Part shown: one piece after another, positions 23,766-36,527 of the stretch
How positions within the stretch are numbered: the stretch's first letter is position 1
Layout: the number at the start of each line of letters is the position of its first letter
DNA from: Oscheius tipulae
Lineage: Eukaryota > Nematoda > Chromadorea > Rhabditida > Rhabditidae
Direction: 5' to 3'
Length of the DNA stretch: 64,000 bases
Assembly (NCBI GenBank): GCA_037178975.1
Contig: JASJZH010000001.1
Location: 7,300,501 to 7,364,500, forward strand
The notes under the pieces: generated by a model
What the model was told of the DNA's origin: nothing
The model's database searches: none
What the model saw: the letters and a program-made list of their open reading frames with translations, nothing else
Program-made: the position numbers and the translations under genes

Positions 23766-25663
23766 ATGAAGGCGTGCGTGGCGACGGGCTCGTACGATCT
23801 TTCGGTGAGAGTTTGGGACGCGAATTCGAGGGATTCGATCATCACAGTTCCACATCCAGAAGCACAGGTAACTTCCAAGTTTGTTTGATGAAAATATGAG
23901 CCTTTTTGGAACAGAACTTGTTAGAAAGAGGAGCGAAATGAAACAGAGCTGGTTTGATTGGCAGTCTGCCAGCGACAAAGATCTTTTCAAACTGTTTTCA
24001 TTCGAATTCTCCAGATAAACTGTCTCTCCTTCATCCCGAACGCCTCAGGAACATCGGACGTCGATCACATAGCCATAGGCACCTGGCAGAAGCTGAAAAT
24101 TTTCGACATTAGCCAATCGACGCAGCCGGTCATCTCGCCCTCCTTCGAAGGCGCCAGCAAAAATATTACAGCCTGTGGATTTTCTCTACCAGTCAGTTTT
24201 TTAATCCTATTGGCTGAAAAAGATAAAAATTCAGATCGTACACGGGTGTTGGATGTTTACTGGTGGAGAGGACGGGCATGTTCGCATTTTTGACACAAAG
24301 CCAGTGACTCAACGACAGCACGTCCAGACTTTAACGTGTCACAATGCCTTAGAGGTTTGTCTTCTTTTCCAATCACAATTTATTACCTTGCTAATCTCTT
24401 TTCACGACTGTCAATGCACCGCTTGACCGGCACGTTTTTGTTTGTGTCAACAGAGGGGAGACTCTTGTGCGGCGATTGATCGTTCAGCGCAGAAGTCCCT
24501 TTGACCAATTTGCTCTTCCAGATTGGATCGCCCATCACTTCTGTCGTCCTCCATCTCAACCAGATCGAGCTGTTCATAGCGGATCAGTCCGGGAGAGTAC
24601 ACATCTGGGACCTGAGCAAGCAGGTCAATAAGGTCAGTTCTTGCTTCTTGTATTAAGTATACATAGTCTGTACCAGTATAAAAGAAAAATTTGAAGCACG
24701 CATTTTCTTGGCTGCCTATCGGAGATTTACATTGTAAAAGTTGGTGCGCAGCCAAAATCCCTGATGGACCCATTTGAAAAATGCTCCGTTGTTTTCTGAA
24801 CAGGCTATATTCTGGTCGGAAAACTGCAATTTGAACGGCTGGAGAAGGATTTGGCTGTGTTCATGATTCTGCATGTAAACGTTTGTTCCTCAGCCAAACG
24901 TCATACGCGGGAGAAATTGTGTTTTTTCTTGAACAGACTATGTGAGACAATTTCAGTCAATCTACGTTCCCGAGCTGTCAACATTCGAATTCGTCGTGAA
25001 ACTGGCCGTCCGTCCTCTCGTCACCCAGGAAGGACATACAATTCTGTCTGGAATCACGAATAGAGGTCCGTTGTTTTGACGCGGGGTAGACGTGATTCAT
25101 TAGTTTCCCCAGGGGGTCCCATCGTAGCCCTTTTTCCGTCTCTATGTCTCTTTTACAGGCAAGATATTGACGTGGCAGTTGAGCCAGATAGACTACAATG
25201 CATCGCCGATGGCAATGGATACGACGACGGAGGCCAGCTTCCTCGGAATGGCCAGACCGACTACACAGCTGAATCAGGAGAGAATTGGAATCGGACTGAC
25301 GTACGTTCCTCTATTTTGCAATTTTCTAAAGATGTATTTCAGGTACACACGAGACGGCCGCTATCTCGTAGCCTCATTTGCCGACTCGGAGATTTCGTGG
25401 TTTCCGGCGGACAACTATCCGAATTACGACACAAAAGAGCCGATAATCTTCGACATTGACTGCGACTGGAACTGGGATACCTTAGTCACTGTCGACAGCA
25501 GGTTCGTTCCACTGTTTCGCTTCCAATCCCTGGAAATAGATACATGTTCACCGGCGGCTCGGATGGCCGCTTGAAGTACTGGGATGTGGAGAACAAAAAA
25601 ATGATCACGAAGATAGAAGGACATCAAAAAGGAATCTCCGCTCTGGCCATTTCGGAACATTGA
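23766..25663 (+). CDS. mlst-8: mLST8 / LST8 (G-beta-like), WD40 subunit of TOR complexes
   Basis: WD40 propeller that binds and stabilises the TOR kinase domain in TORC1 and TORC2. The product is made only of WD repeats, as in mLST8. It begins MKACVATGSYDLSVRVWDAN and continues with INCLSFIPNASG, FTGGEDGHVRIFDTKP, LNQIELFIADQSGRVHIWDL, GITNRGKILTWQLS and YTRDGRYLVASFADSEISWF. It ends with TGGSDGRLKYWDVENKKMIT and EGHQKGISALAI, closely matching the C-terminal repeat of animal LST8. Two introns (about 24360-24520 and 24635-24955) are longer than usual for the window. It lies 480 bases after ROCK and 175 bases before RalGAP alpha on the same strand, an operon-like arrangement. Confidence 0.9.
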
Positions 25664-25837
25664 GATTCGACAGTTTGACTATTTCCCGAACGGGTAGAAA
25701 TTGTAGACTTTTAGATATTTTGCACAATTGTTATGTACAGAACCTAATAAAGAATTCAAGTTTGTTTTTGAACGGTTCATGCTGGGTTCCGTCCCACATC
25801 CCAATATCTGCTTATTATCTTGGCTTTATCCAAAAAC

Positions 25838-28800
25838 ATGGAGGAAAAAAGGCAAAGTCCAGGAGAAGGAGAATTGGAAGATCTGGTCACGATGTTCGCC
25901 AAAAAGGGCAAATCGTCGGACCTGATGGCCAGCGTTCAACGCTTCACAGACATGAACAGGTACTACTCACATACTTTACTCACATCCAGTGATTTGAAAG
26001 TTTGAGGAGGGTGAAAATTTGTTGGAACAAGTTAGGCTATGTCCCTTCGGAGATCATTGAACCTACTTCCTATATCCATCGCCTCTAGAGGGGCTCAATA
26101 ACTGACATCACCGGATTTCTTTGATCTTTCTCTTCCCTTCTGTCAATCTGTCTTGGTCCCCTTCCCTCTAACTTCAACCCGCCCGCATGTTCCCCACCAG
26201 TCGATCTACCATGACAAAAGCAGCATTCTCCCAAACTACAAACAATTACTGCGTATTTTTCGTAACGAGGAGTTGCGTACCAATTTTTAATTCTTGAATT
26301 CCGTACGAAATTTCGCGTGATCGAAAGTACGCAATGTCATGCCTTGGCAACGGCTATACCTAGACTTATTTCAAAATTTCAAGAGACAGCGTCAGTCGAG
26401 TGAAACACCTAAAGATCCTGCTGGACAATCTTACTATTCACGTGAGTAATAGAAGAGAACTGTACGAAGCTAAGAGATTTAGGAGAAAAGACAGCTGATA
26501 GATGACTACAGTTTCGAGACGTTCCACCTGGTCGATGAACTTCTTCTGGCCACCGATATTGCCTCAAATCCTCAGGGTAGGCAGAAAATACACTGCAAAA
26601 TAACCATTTTTAGGAGCAATAGAGGCAGAAAGTGGACTGTGGACACTGGAACAGGTCCTTTGTCTAGCCCCGGAGCTGGTCGGTAATGGCTGGCAGCGAC
26701 ACGCGATCGAGAGCCTACTGAAAAAGGCAATTTACCCGAAGAATCTGCTGGCAGTCAGGAAAATAGCCATCAGACTCTTTCTCATCTTCTATCAGAGTCT
26801 CAGTGCCTTTGGGAAGGTGATTCATGATAAGAAAACCAGGGAACATAGGATTCTAGGTAACTCCGGATCTGGATCGTGTGTTCCAGTCCCTCCTTCCCTA
26901 CTTTCCATTGAGAAACGGCGATTGTACGGAGAAGATTCTTCAGGAATACTGTCAGTCAGCTGGTAAGTCGAAAGTTTATTTAGTAGTGTCACAAGGCTAC
27001 TGTAGAAGTGCTAGATTCTACAAAACTTTGAAACGATACGAAACAATAAACTTTTCCTGTCAAGGATTAGAGTTCAGGAACAGTACAATGGTCGGAGAAC
27101 CTGAAAGAATCGACGTCTCCCGTGCCTGGTGGTAATGGAATCCATGCCAAGGAACGAGCCCAGCTGCTCCAGGTTTACTTGGACAAGTTCCTCGATTACT
27201 GTACCCGAGAGACCATTCGAATAGAGTGGAATGAGGATAGTAGACGGCTCCAATGCGCCAAATTTATCATCGACAAGTGAGTTAGTTGCGGGGAAAAGAC
27301 ACAATGTCATCAGAGTGATCCATCTGTACATTGCGGAATGCTTTCCGGACCTCGAGTCGAACGGAGTCGACATTTTCGGCGGCTGGGAGGGAGCCTTTGA
27401 TAATGCTGAAGCTCTGGACACAGCGGATCCAGTTGTCATTGCACGGTAAGTTCAAATCTGGTTAATTCTACAGTAATCTTCAGGTATTGGCTGATACGAT
27501 GGATGAATAATATAGCTGGAGCTAGACAACAGCAGAGTCAAGCGAACCCGGGAATGGTTCTCTACCACGACGCGCTCTTTTCCAGCCAAAAGGCGACGAA
27601 TACGGCTCTGACACTGATGAGAGAGGCTATGACTCTTCCCTTGCCGTGCAGCAATGTCATTCATAAGGTTGACTTTCCTTAGAAGTGAACAATCAAACAA
27701 GTTGTAGGTGGTCGGCGTCCTGTCCAACTGGCTGCTCCAGTACGAGATTCCACCCTTTGTGACGTCCGGAGAGGTTTCCATCGAGTCCTGCTCCCTTCTG
27801 ACCATCAACATGATGTTGTCCTACTTTCATTCGGCCTATCTTTATCTTCTGCAGCCCGGAGAGCGGATCAACTCAGCAGTTAGCATCTCCTTCGCTGTTC
27901 TTCGATCCTGTAGGGATCTTGTGGCCCATAGAATCCAACTTCCGAAGCCATTGGGAGCAAGAGTCTGGTAAGTTAACCTGTCGAAAACTACTGAATCAGC
28001 ACAGGACTGAACTAATGGTTAGACTATGTGAAGCGGGATCAAAAGTCTGTTCCTACTCGGAAAAATATTCTCAGGAAGTTGCCTCGGCATTCGCAAGCAC
28101 CATTTTGACCAATATGATCATTTTGAAGGTGGGACCATTTAAAGACAGTCAGAGAGAACAACCCTTTAGGCAATCCGAAGAGTCGAGCTGGAGGACAAGC
28201 TGTGGGACGATGTTTATAATGTTTTCTCCAAAGGAATATGGATCCAAATGGCACAACAGTGGGCAAGAGTGACCAGAAGTGTCACCAGAGCTATCATTCT
28301 CCATCTGGCTCACATTGACGTCTTCCCGAAGGAAGAACTCGATCGGACTTCTACGGTAAGTGAGAGTGGTGTTTTGGAGATAACAAGATCAGGAAGCTCA
28401 GAGAGTGCACAATAACCCCATCCACTCGGCCCTGGCTCGATCCTCTTTTAGGAGAATCGTGTCCAAACGAGGCAACAGATTCAAAAGGGTCAGGCTTTGG
28501 TGATCGGCAGCCTAGCTTGCATTTTGCTTTTTGGCTGCTTGGGGGTGGGATACTGTAAAAGATGAGTATGAGGACATGTAGCCTAAACCACGTGGAAACT
28601 ATTTTAGATGTTTAGGAGGCATGAACAAATGGACAGTGCCAGTACCTAAACACTGATTATAGTCTGTTCAGAAAAGCCGCAAAGTTGAAAACACCATCCT
28701 CCTTTTCAATCGTGACGGGACCCACTTTGACTGCGCATTCAAATATACAACATGACTACGTTACTCAGCGAAAGAAAAAGGGGAATCTTTGGCTGCTTTG

Positions 28801-31800
28801 CTGCAATGCAGCCACGTTGTCACAGATTCCGTCACGATTGAAAAGAAAGACTATGTTTTCAACGTTGTGGCTGAACATTGCTTTCTGTCGCTGCTTTATC
28901 CAACAAATGTCTTCTTTTCTTACCCGCTCATTTCAGGTATCAGCCCCGCCTCAACTGTCTCGTCGACAGCGAGAACGTGGAGAGACCAGCAGTTTGGATG
29001 AGGTTGCCTCACAAGAGAGTGGAGAGACTGGTCAAGAGGACAGTGTCTTCCAAGAGACGGACGATATTACATTCGCCGTGGCGGTAAGGAACATCATTCA
29101 TAGATGTTTAAAAGCAAGTTTCAGAGCTGGTCAGGAGATAACACGACATGGGTACAGGTCTGGAGAAGAGTCATGTGTCTACTCGGTCCATTTTCCAATG
29201 CGAATGCAGTGATAGCCGTGGACGCCATCTCGCAGACAATTCAACTCTTGCTGGCTGTGAGTAGAGATTGAAAGTGGCACGAGAATCCTGGTTATAGACT
29301 CACCTTGATCCTCTCGCTCATTGGCTGGCGGCTAGACTCGTTTCGGCCCCGCCACAAGTTCTCTCCCACTGTACAGGAGCTCTTGCTACGGTGCTCAATT
29401 TCGTCAGACCACCGCCTCTACTGCTCCAAGCTCATATCATCAAAGCCTTCCAGCGACTAATACAGCAGAATGACTCTCAGGTTCGAGACTTCATCCAAAG
29501 GAGTGAATTTGTTCAGGTGTTGGCGCACATGGCGTTGATGTCGCCACAGCATCTCTCGGTCCTCTCACCACATTTATTACAAGCTATTCCGAGACTCATC
29601 GCCTCAGTTCCCGTCTCACAACAGCATTTGCTGAAAGCACTGGCTCTCATGTCTTCAGAGCACGGTCAAGCAGAACAGCTACTGCTGAAACAGTTGAGCT
29701 CGGCGGATATGTCGTTGGCATACTCGATCATGTGTCTCAACGCTCTAACCATACTGATTCTACAGAGAGCCGACTACGAGCTGTTGGAAAAAGTGGGTCC
29801 TACTACTCTCTCGCTTCATAAACAAGACAATGTTTATTGGTTATGTTCCAGATCATCCCTATTGTACTACAGCACCGCTATGGACCTAGACTGCTCCCAG
29901 TCCTTTGTTCCAGTCTCTGCTCTCTTTCTACATTCGGTCTTGGCAGTACAGTTCTTCAGAGTAAGGATCCCTAAGCACTCTTCATATCAGTTTCAGTCCT
30001 CGTCCAAGTCGCCGCGAGTCTTCGGGATGAACGTACGAGGACAGAGGTTGAATGGCTCATGTCCTCTCTGTGTATGGTCCGCCCTCAGAGAGAGTTTCCT
30101 CAGGTTCTTAAGAGCATTCTGAGCGATAAACAACAGCTACTGGAAGGTCGGTCACTCTCGATTTTGAGCGAAAATGGGGCCGTGTTTGCCCAGCCGGCTG
30201 TCAACCAATCGGTTTCCAGGAGAGCTCGTTTTGATGGCTGGACAATTCCCTCTGCCTGGATTCAACGTTTCTCGATGGAATTCTCTGGAAATGGCAGCCA
30301 AGAGTGCTCTTCACAAGCCGGAAAAGACTGCCTTCGTGAAGAAGAAGAGTTCTATTATCACGTAAGTTTGGGAAAGAAGCTGAGTAACTGCGCGACAACT
30401 CATATAATGTGAAAGTGATACAGTTGAATCTTTTTAAGGTTGGTACGCAGATAGTTTTTGCACAACAATGATCTCAAGACCACACTTCTATTCAGGGTGA
30501 ACAAGGATGCTCAATGTGAGATGACTTGTCGAACTGTTGTTGGCCGACACTGCTGGATAATGGAGCCTCATATTGTGGAGAGAAGAGAAAAGAAAAATGT
30601 GAACAGTTGGCTGAAAAAGGAAGCTAAGAAAGGACGAAGAGCCGGTAAGAAAGTAGTTATTGTGTGCACTGAGTAAAAGACTCGACTTATGAGGCACACG
30701 CCCTTTCTTGCCTGCCGCAACGAATTTCTACTTTTGCCTGACAAATTCCTCTGACCAGGAAATCATTCTCATAGTATTTGTTACTCGAAAAGCTTCAAAA
30801 AGACAGCAAATATGCCAGGAAGCTAACTGATTCCAGGCCGCGACTCTGTCGGAATCCTCGGCGCAATGGACGATCCTTTCGACGATTTGCCACAGGAACA
30901 GTTAAACAAGAAGCCTTGGCCAGTAGACACGAAGCCATGGTTAAAACTGATTGAGGACAGCCGTCGCCAGCCAGCTCCTCTTCTACCTCCCAAGAAGGAG
31001 ATTCCGAGCCAGCCTCCATCTCGTCTTCTGGAATGGAGATCCTTTTCTTCGAGTCTTGGCTTCGCTCACGACGTGGCTGAAGTTCCAGCCAACTTCAACA
31101 GAGATCTCAAACATTTGGATCAGACATGTTCGAGAGAAGTTCACAAGGTGGCCGTCATTTATGTCGGGGAGGACCAGGAGGACAAACAGTCCATTCTGTC
31201 CAACTCGACTGCCTCTCCTCAGTTTGACAACTTTGTCGATGAACTGGGATGGGAAGTCAGAATTGGTCGCGGGCACGATGGCTATCCAGGAGGACTGCCA
31301 GTGGATTCTGTCGCTCCCTACTACGCAACTCCGGATACGGAACTCATCTTTCATGTCAGTACGCGACTGGGAGGAGATGTGACTCACAAATGGAAGCATA
31401 TTGGAAACGATGAGGTGAGAGAAAAAAAATGAAACTGGAAGGAATCTTTAGGTCCATGTCGTTTGGTCCGAGCATTCACGACCCTACAAAAGAGAGACGA
31501 TTGCAACAAAGTTCTGTGACGTCTTGATCGTTTTGGAAAAGGCTGGAGATCAAATTTACCGCGTCAGAGTGGATACGACGAGCAGTCTCGAGTTTGGACC
31601 TCTGTATGATGGAGCACTGATCGGGACTGCCGAGCTGGCCGAACTGGTTCGACTCACAGTCGTGAGTTTACTGTTTTTGACATTGTTTGCGCAGACAATT
31701 AGCCAGTTCCAACAATTCAAAAGTCGATTTTCCCGCCATTGAGACTAAAGTAAGATAAATTAAGTTCTGGAATCCAAAGTCATGGTATTTTTCTCATTTC

Positions 31801-31977
31801 CATCCTCTCTCCTTTCAGCTAAACGCTTCTCGGGCGTATAGAATGGCCAGGGAGGACCATGTTCGTCCTCTTCGACACCGAGAGCAAGTCTTCTCCCAGG
31901 ACACCAAACGCCACATGAAGTCTGTCGCTCTCTCCGATGCCATCAACACGCTCTACATCCCAAGCATGAGCTGCTAA
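25838..31977 (+). CDS. RALGAPA: Ral GTPase-activating protein alpha subunit
   Basis: Catalytic subunit of the RalGAP heterodimer, which stimulates GTP hydrolysis by Ral (and affects TOR/Rag signalling). The N-terminus has the family's helical repeat region (VSRVKHLKILLDNLTIHEKR, then LWTLEQVLCLAPELVGNGWQ and VRKIAIRLFLIFYQSL). A long variable middle follows over many short exons. The C-terminal Rap/RalGAP domain is well conserved: VHKVAVIYVGEDQEDKQSIL, DNFVDELGWEVRIGRGHDGY, ELIFHVSTRLGGDVTHKWKH, IGNDEVHVVWSEHSRPYKRE and FGPLYDGALIG. The catalytic Asn-thumb segment IGNDEVHVVWSEH is intact. The protein ends MSC at 31977. Introns carry two hairpin repeats (about 26248-26340 and 28664-28880). The start was chosen at the first ATG of the open exon. 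Confidence 0.93.
28664..28880. repeat. short hairpin (MITE-like) repeat inside a RalGAP intron
   Basis: Bases 28664-28718 are an imperfect reverse complement of about 28825-28880. The inner arms TTTTCAATCGTGACGG and CCGTCACGATTGAAAA match fully. Weaker pairing (GTTGAAAAC, TGTTCAG) continues outward. The spacer is about 105 bases and codes for nothing recognisable. Confidence 0.6.
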
Positions 31978-32286
31978 CTTGTAAGTTTCCTTTTTCTCAG
32001 GTCTTGTAATCCCTTTTTTACTTAACCTATTTACATCTCCCATCTGTATTTTGTAGCATTCTCCCAGAACCTACCCGCCTTCCCTTGTTCAGTTCCCTAT
32101 AAGTGCCCTTTGCATAATTCAGCCTTGTAATCTTCTCTTTGTGATATACTCTCTGCCTGTGATAATATAAATAAGCATAATGCTTAATAAAACTTGGACA
32201 AGAAATGGTTTTACTTGTATGGCTACATGCTCAGTTCATCTTGCTTATCTGACTTTGATTGCTCGCTGTTCTAATACAATCTTGAG

Positions 32287-34453
32287 ATGAACATTCTTCC
32301 CAAGAAAAAATGGCACGTTCGCACGAAGGAGAATATGGCCAGAGTTCGGCGAGACGAGGCCAAGGCTGCAGAGGAAGAACAGCGTCGTCTGGATAGGACC
32401 ATCTTGGCCGAAAATGAGAGACGACTTCAAGCTTTACGCTCCAGAGCTGATGAAAAGTAGTCTGTGTTTGTTTTCGATTGAATCTCAGGGATATTCAGAA
32501 TGGAAACGATGTTCGGACGTGCGGATGCATTCGCCTCGAGCTCTAAAGATGTCAGCATTCACGACGATACAGGGCACGTCAATTTCTTCCAGGTACTGTA
32601 CGACTTTATTAGTTTTCAGTGGAAGAACGAACAAATGTCTTCTACTGATAGATCTAAACACCAAATTATGTCGCATTTTTATTGTCTCTGGCTATCACGA
32701 TTTCTCCGTCAGTCCGCTTGGTTTTTCTTTTACTGACAAATTTGGGCGGAGCGTTTCGGGCTTTGATCACAGCGAAAGACAGCTCCATATCTTGGCTGAC
32801 CTGAATAGCTCCTGCTGCGTTGTCATACTCGCTGCAGTATCTTAGAGCCGAAAATAGTTGCAAGATGTCGATCCGCGGAGTACTCGTAAAGTAAGCCAAA
32901 AATACGCACGTATAAAACTTGCAACCAAAAAACAAACCATCTTAGACCACCTGGTGGCCTCTGACCACAAAATCTTTATCCATTTTTGCTAAACTCTTCC
33001 GTGACGTCCTCGTCAAAAGTGTAGCTTGTTCCACGGCCATTCTTAGCCCATCCAGTGACGGCTGGATCCGGGTCGGACCACAGCAGATCAGAGGCAATGC
33101 TTCTGCCAGCCGGTTCGAGTGGTCGAGTTATCTTCGAGTCGTCTAGTTGATCCCATGAGGTCAGCAGTGGTGAATATCCCTGAAACTCTTCTATTCCACA
33201 GCTACATTTGCACTCACCTCATACGTGCAAAAGATCCTTCCTCCGACTAGAGCGCAGAGTGGCAGATAGTCGAAGAATTCTTGAAAACAGTTGTAGAGAG
33301 TCGGCTTCTAGCGTCTCTTGCACTCATCGTAAAACCCGTAGGTCTTGTTCACCGAGCTGCATTCGTTATTTTCTCTGAGCAGGAAGAAGGAGTCGGGAAG
33401 GACTATTTTGAAGCCGATCAGGAGAGAAATTACTTCCAGCGGTCCACATAATCCCCCAAAAAGAGACAGGCGCACCCGTTCGGATAGCCAACCTTGTTGA
33501 ATATTCGCAGGAGATCCGCGTACTGGCCGTGCACGTTCCCACAGATCTTAATAGGGGTAGACTCATCTCCCAGAAACTTTCCGATAAAGTTGGCCACTCG
33601 TTCACGGTCACCCTACATTGAGTACTACTACTTGTGGCAGGAAACTTGGAATCTTAAAGCCTCCAAAACTTTGTAACTTACGTAATTAATAGACTTTTTC
33701 TGTGAAAGCAACTAACATGTCACTTTTCAGGACCTGGAACGCGAAGAAAGGAAGAACCTCGGCACCGGCAACAAGGAATACGAGGAAGAGAAGAAGAAGG
33801 AACAGCATGTAAGACCTTGGCTCATGTTTTATGGATCCTTTTTCAGGAATGGGAGTCGAAGATGGGTATTCAGAAGATGCTGGCCGAAGACACCAACGAG
33901 TTGAACAAGAAAAAGGAATGGTACGAGGCAATGCCTATGCGAACGAGCAAAGATGTCAAGCCAGTAAGATTTGGTCTTGTCTGAAAGAAACATTTTTCAG
34001 GTTCAATACATGCTGCCCCAGTTGGCGAAACGAGCGGAAGAGGAGAAGGAACGGAAGCACAAGAAGTTGAAAAAGGAGAAAAAGAAACGCAGACACAGCA
34101 GCAGTGACTTCAGCTCGGATTCGAGCGATGGGGACAGAAAAAGTTAGTTTTGGTTGAATCCTATAACAGATTCTCTTTCAGAGCGGAAACACAAGAAAAA
34201 GAAGAAGTCAAAGCGAGGGGAGAGCGAGGTACGTCAACAGTACGAGGCGGAGAAGAAGCAGAAACTGGCGGCGCTGAGAGATGAGAGGATGAAGAGAGAA
34301 AGAGCTGAGGTCTGTCCGTTCTCTGATCGCCTACAAGATCAGTTTTAGCGTCTTCGCCAAGAGCAACTCCTCCATCCCGAGAAGTTCAAGGCTGCCGCGG
34401 AGCCAAAGCAGAAGTACAACTCACAGTTCAATCCACATCTTGCCAGACGATAA
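32287..34453 (+). CDS. LENG1: LENG1 homologue (spliceosome-associated, charged coiled protein)
   Basis: The N-terminus [20 protein letters not shown] is almost diagnostic for LENG1 (leukocyte receptor cluster member 1), whose human form begins MNILPKKSWHVRN. The second block [20 protein letters not shown] matches the conserved NKEYEEEKR motif. The C-terminus [17 protein letters not shown] matches the human ending YNSQFNPQLARR. Between them lies a Lys/Arg/Glu-rich stretch ([31 protein letters not shown]). LENG1 is a little-studied nuclear protein found with spliceosomes. Exon 1 (to about 32457) joins exon 2 at AATGGAAACG. Exon 2 ends near 32592, and a long intron to about 33730 holds a PP1 pseudogene on the other strand. 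It starts 310 bases after RalGAP alpha. Confidence 0.92.
32941..33640 (-). pseudogene. protein phosphatase 1 catalytic-subunit pseudogene, antisense in a LENG1 intron
   Basis: The minus strand carries recognisable PP1 pieces in order: [30 protein letters not shown], a segment equivalent to [10 protein letters not shown], then [55 protein letters not shown] and FVVRGHQVV. It is broken by a deletion/frameshift directly after GDYVDR, a TAG stop after KRR and a further shift before the last block. The metal-binding GNHE motif has become ENNE and GDIHGQ has become GNVHGQ. One intron (about 33180-33220) is retained, so it arose by DNA duplication and not from a processed mRNA. Both ends are truncated. 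Confidence 0.85.
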
Positions 34454-34741
34454 TTGTATATTTTGTTCATAAACCGTTATCTGACCCTTTGATTCTTTGT
34501 TCTCTGTATTTATCATAGACGATACCTCTTATTTGATGTCTTCGGCGAAGATTTTTGCGAATTGCGTACTGGAATCTGTTTCATCATTTCTACGAGACCG
34601 CGTTGCTTACTTTGCCTGATAACGTCACTCAAACTGATTTCTCAACATTGTAAACGTTGGGGGCGATCATTCCTTTGTACCGCCTACTTCTAGATCTCGA
34701 GATTGTCACATTTTCATCTTTAGGTAGCCACGGTTAGACTG

Positions 34742-35625
34742 ATGACGGCCATCTCGTTCCCAAGGACAATCTGGGTAGTCCGACATGCGGAAAGGTACTT
34801 TTCTTTACGAATAACACGATAGCAAGAATTTCCAGAGAGGATAACATCAATAGGAACTGGAAGAAAGTTGCCGAGGCCGGGAATCTGAAGCGCGACAACT
34901 CTCATCTCAGTCGACGAGGAAAGGAGCAGGCCAAAGAATGTGCCGTTCGATTTGAGAAAATCAAGATAGACCACGTTTTCGCTTCGCCTTATGATCGAAC
35001 AGTAGAGACGGCATCTGCAATCGTCGCGTCTAAAGGCATTCTTGTCAAGGTATCCATTTTTTCCAATTGGATTGTAAAGGTCATAGACTTTAATGTCTGG
35101 ACCACTGGTACTCTTTTCCCATTTGAAATCACCAACTGCTGTTTCCAGGCCGAGCCAGGTCTATGCGAAGCGCTATATCTCTGCGAGAAGCCACCCGGAT
35201 TTTGGGAGACTCACGAGCTGAAGGAAAAATTTGAGCTGATCGACCACGAATACCTGCCTGTCTTTTCAAAAGTATGTCATTTTTGCTTCGAAAATCCCCC
35301 AGATTTTCAGCACACACTCCCCAAAGAAGGAATGGGCGACGACGCCTGTGTTCCAAGACTTCGGCAGACAATCGAACGACTGACAGACAAGTACGAGGGA
35401 GATCTTCTTCTGGTCGGACATGGAGCCAGTATTGGAGCTATTCATGAGGTGATCACGGGCAATTTCAAGGTCTGTCAGATTGCTTTCGCAACCAGTTTCA
35501 TTCTTCAGTATGTTGGTCAGGCGACAGTCTCAAAATTCGTGCAACTCGGTCCGGGAAAGTTCCGTCATGAGTTCAGCAACTGCTCCAATCATCTTTCCAA
35601 CAAAAATGATCTTCGTCCTTGGTAA
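34742..35625 (+). CDS. histidine phosphatase superfamily protein (UBASH3/STS PGM-like domain)
   Basis: Stand-alone phosphoglycerate-mutase-like phosphatase of roughly 210 residues. The phospho-acceptor motif is IWVVRHAERED (RHAER where most members have RHGER). Further family motifs are LSRRGKEQAKECA, VFASPYDRTVETASAI, the Glu-containing ALYLCEKPPGFW and the second-histidine motif LLLVGHGASIGAIHE. These resemble the C-terminal domain of UBASH3/STS proteins and related ecdysteroid-phosphate phosphatases, but there is no UBA or SH3 part. The catalytic Arg-His, downstream Arg and second His are all present, so it should be active. The substrate is unknown. Introns follow HAER and interrupt the middle. 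It starts 289 bases after LENG1, probably the last gene of the same run. AATAAATA follows about 15 bases after the stop. Confidence 0.85.
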
Positions 35626-35782
35626 GAGCCTCCTAGGTCAAATAAATATTTTATTGTGAACCCGAGTTCCTATAAATACATTACGAATATCACAGCAGGG
35701 ATAAAAGTCAACAAGAAGTTAAAACTCAAGAGAAAAACGGCAAGGGATTGCACATACATGAGATAGGGGAGTTCCGACAAGA

Positions 35783-36527
35783 TTAGAGATCCTTGTTCTT
35801 GGCCATATAGACGCCTTCGGCAGCTCGCCAACTGGATCCGCTGGTCGTTCCGCTAAGACCAACTACCTGGAACATTCACATTGCTAGTTTTCGAGAACTC
35901 GATCAGGAAAAAAACTCGAAGACGTACCTCACGCTGTCCACTAATGGGTCTTCCGTATTGCTGTCCTGAAAGGGCCAAATAGGAGCCGGTCTCGAGATGT
36001 TTGAAGCGAACATTCTCGCTCTGCAGCCACTCTTCAGAATCACATTGAACCTGCCAGTGATCGCCAGCATCGGATTCGTTCTCTCCTCCAAAGCAGGAAA
36101 CTTCCTGAAAGGACGAATAAGAATAGAACTAGATAAAAGTAACCTGGTAGTTCTTTGAAAGAGGAGCAGTAAACTGATGAGAGTGCAACCAGCATCCAGT
36201 TGAGAGATGACGCAGACGAATCTTCTGTCCGCACTTGATCGTATCTCCTCGGCCACAGTCTTCGTTCAGTGCTAAACTCCTTAGAAGTCCAAAAAAAAAA
36301 TAAATCACGTTACCCGGATAGATCTGCCAGTGAGAATTGATGTCATCCGAGGTCTTCACGCCGGTCACGGACTGCTGTCCACTTCCACTGCCGTATTTGA
36401 CGTCGTGAGAATGAAGTCGTGCTCCCTCGTTCGCATTCATCAACTTCAGAAGGCTTCGACATGTCACGTATTCGTCGTCGGAATAGGCAGAGACCACTGC
36501 AGCCAAAAGGACCATCCACCAGTGCAT
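35783..36527 (-). CDS. SDF2: stromal cell-derived factor 2-like, MIR-domain ER protein
   Basis: ER-lumen protein with three MIR motifs that works with Hsp40/BiP chaperones in glycoprotein quality control. A signal peptide (MHWWMVLLAAVVSAYS) is followed by MIR 1 (VTCRSLLKLMNANEGARLHS, VKYGSGSGQQSVTG), MIR 2 (IRLRHLSTGCWLHSHQFTAP, LSKNYQVTFI boundary) and MIR 3 (NVRFKHLETGSYLALSGQQY). The exons read down the minus strand with short introns. The C-terminus is AKNKDL, close to the HDEL/KDEL-type retention signal of SDF2 proteins. An acceptor-like CTTCAG immediately precedes the chosen ATG, suggesting spliced-leader addition. The protein has the usual SDF2 length. Confidence 0.93.

Noticed and set aside
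34742-35625. Full UBASH3/STS protein
   Set aside because: Only the histidine-phosphatase domain is present; no UBA or SH3 coding sequence lies upstream before LENG1.
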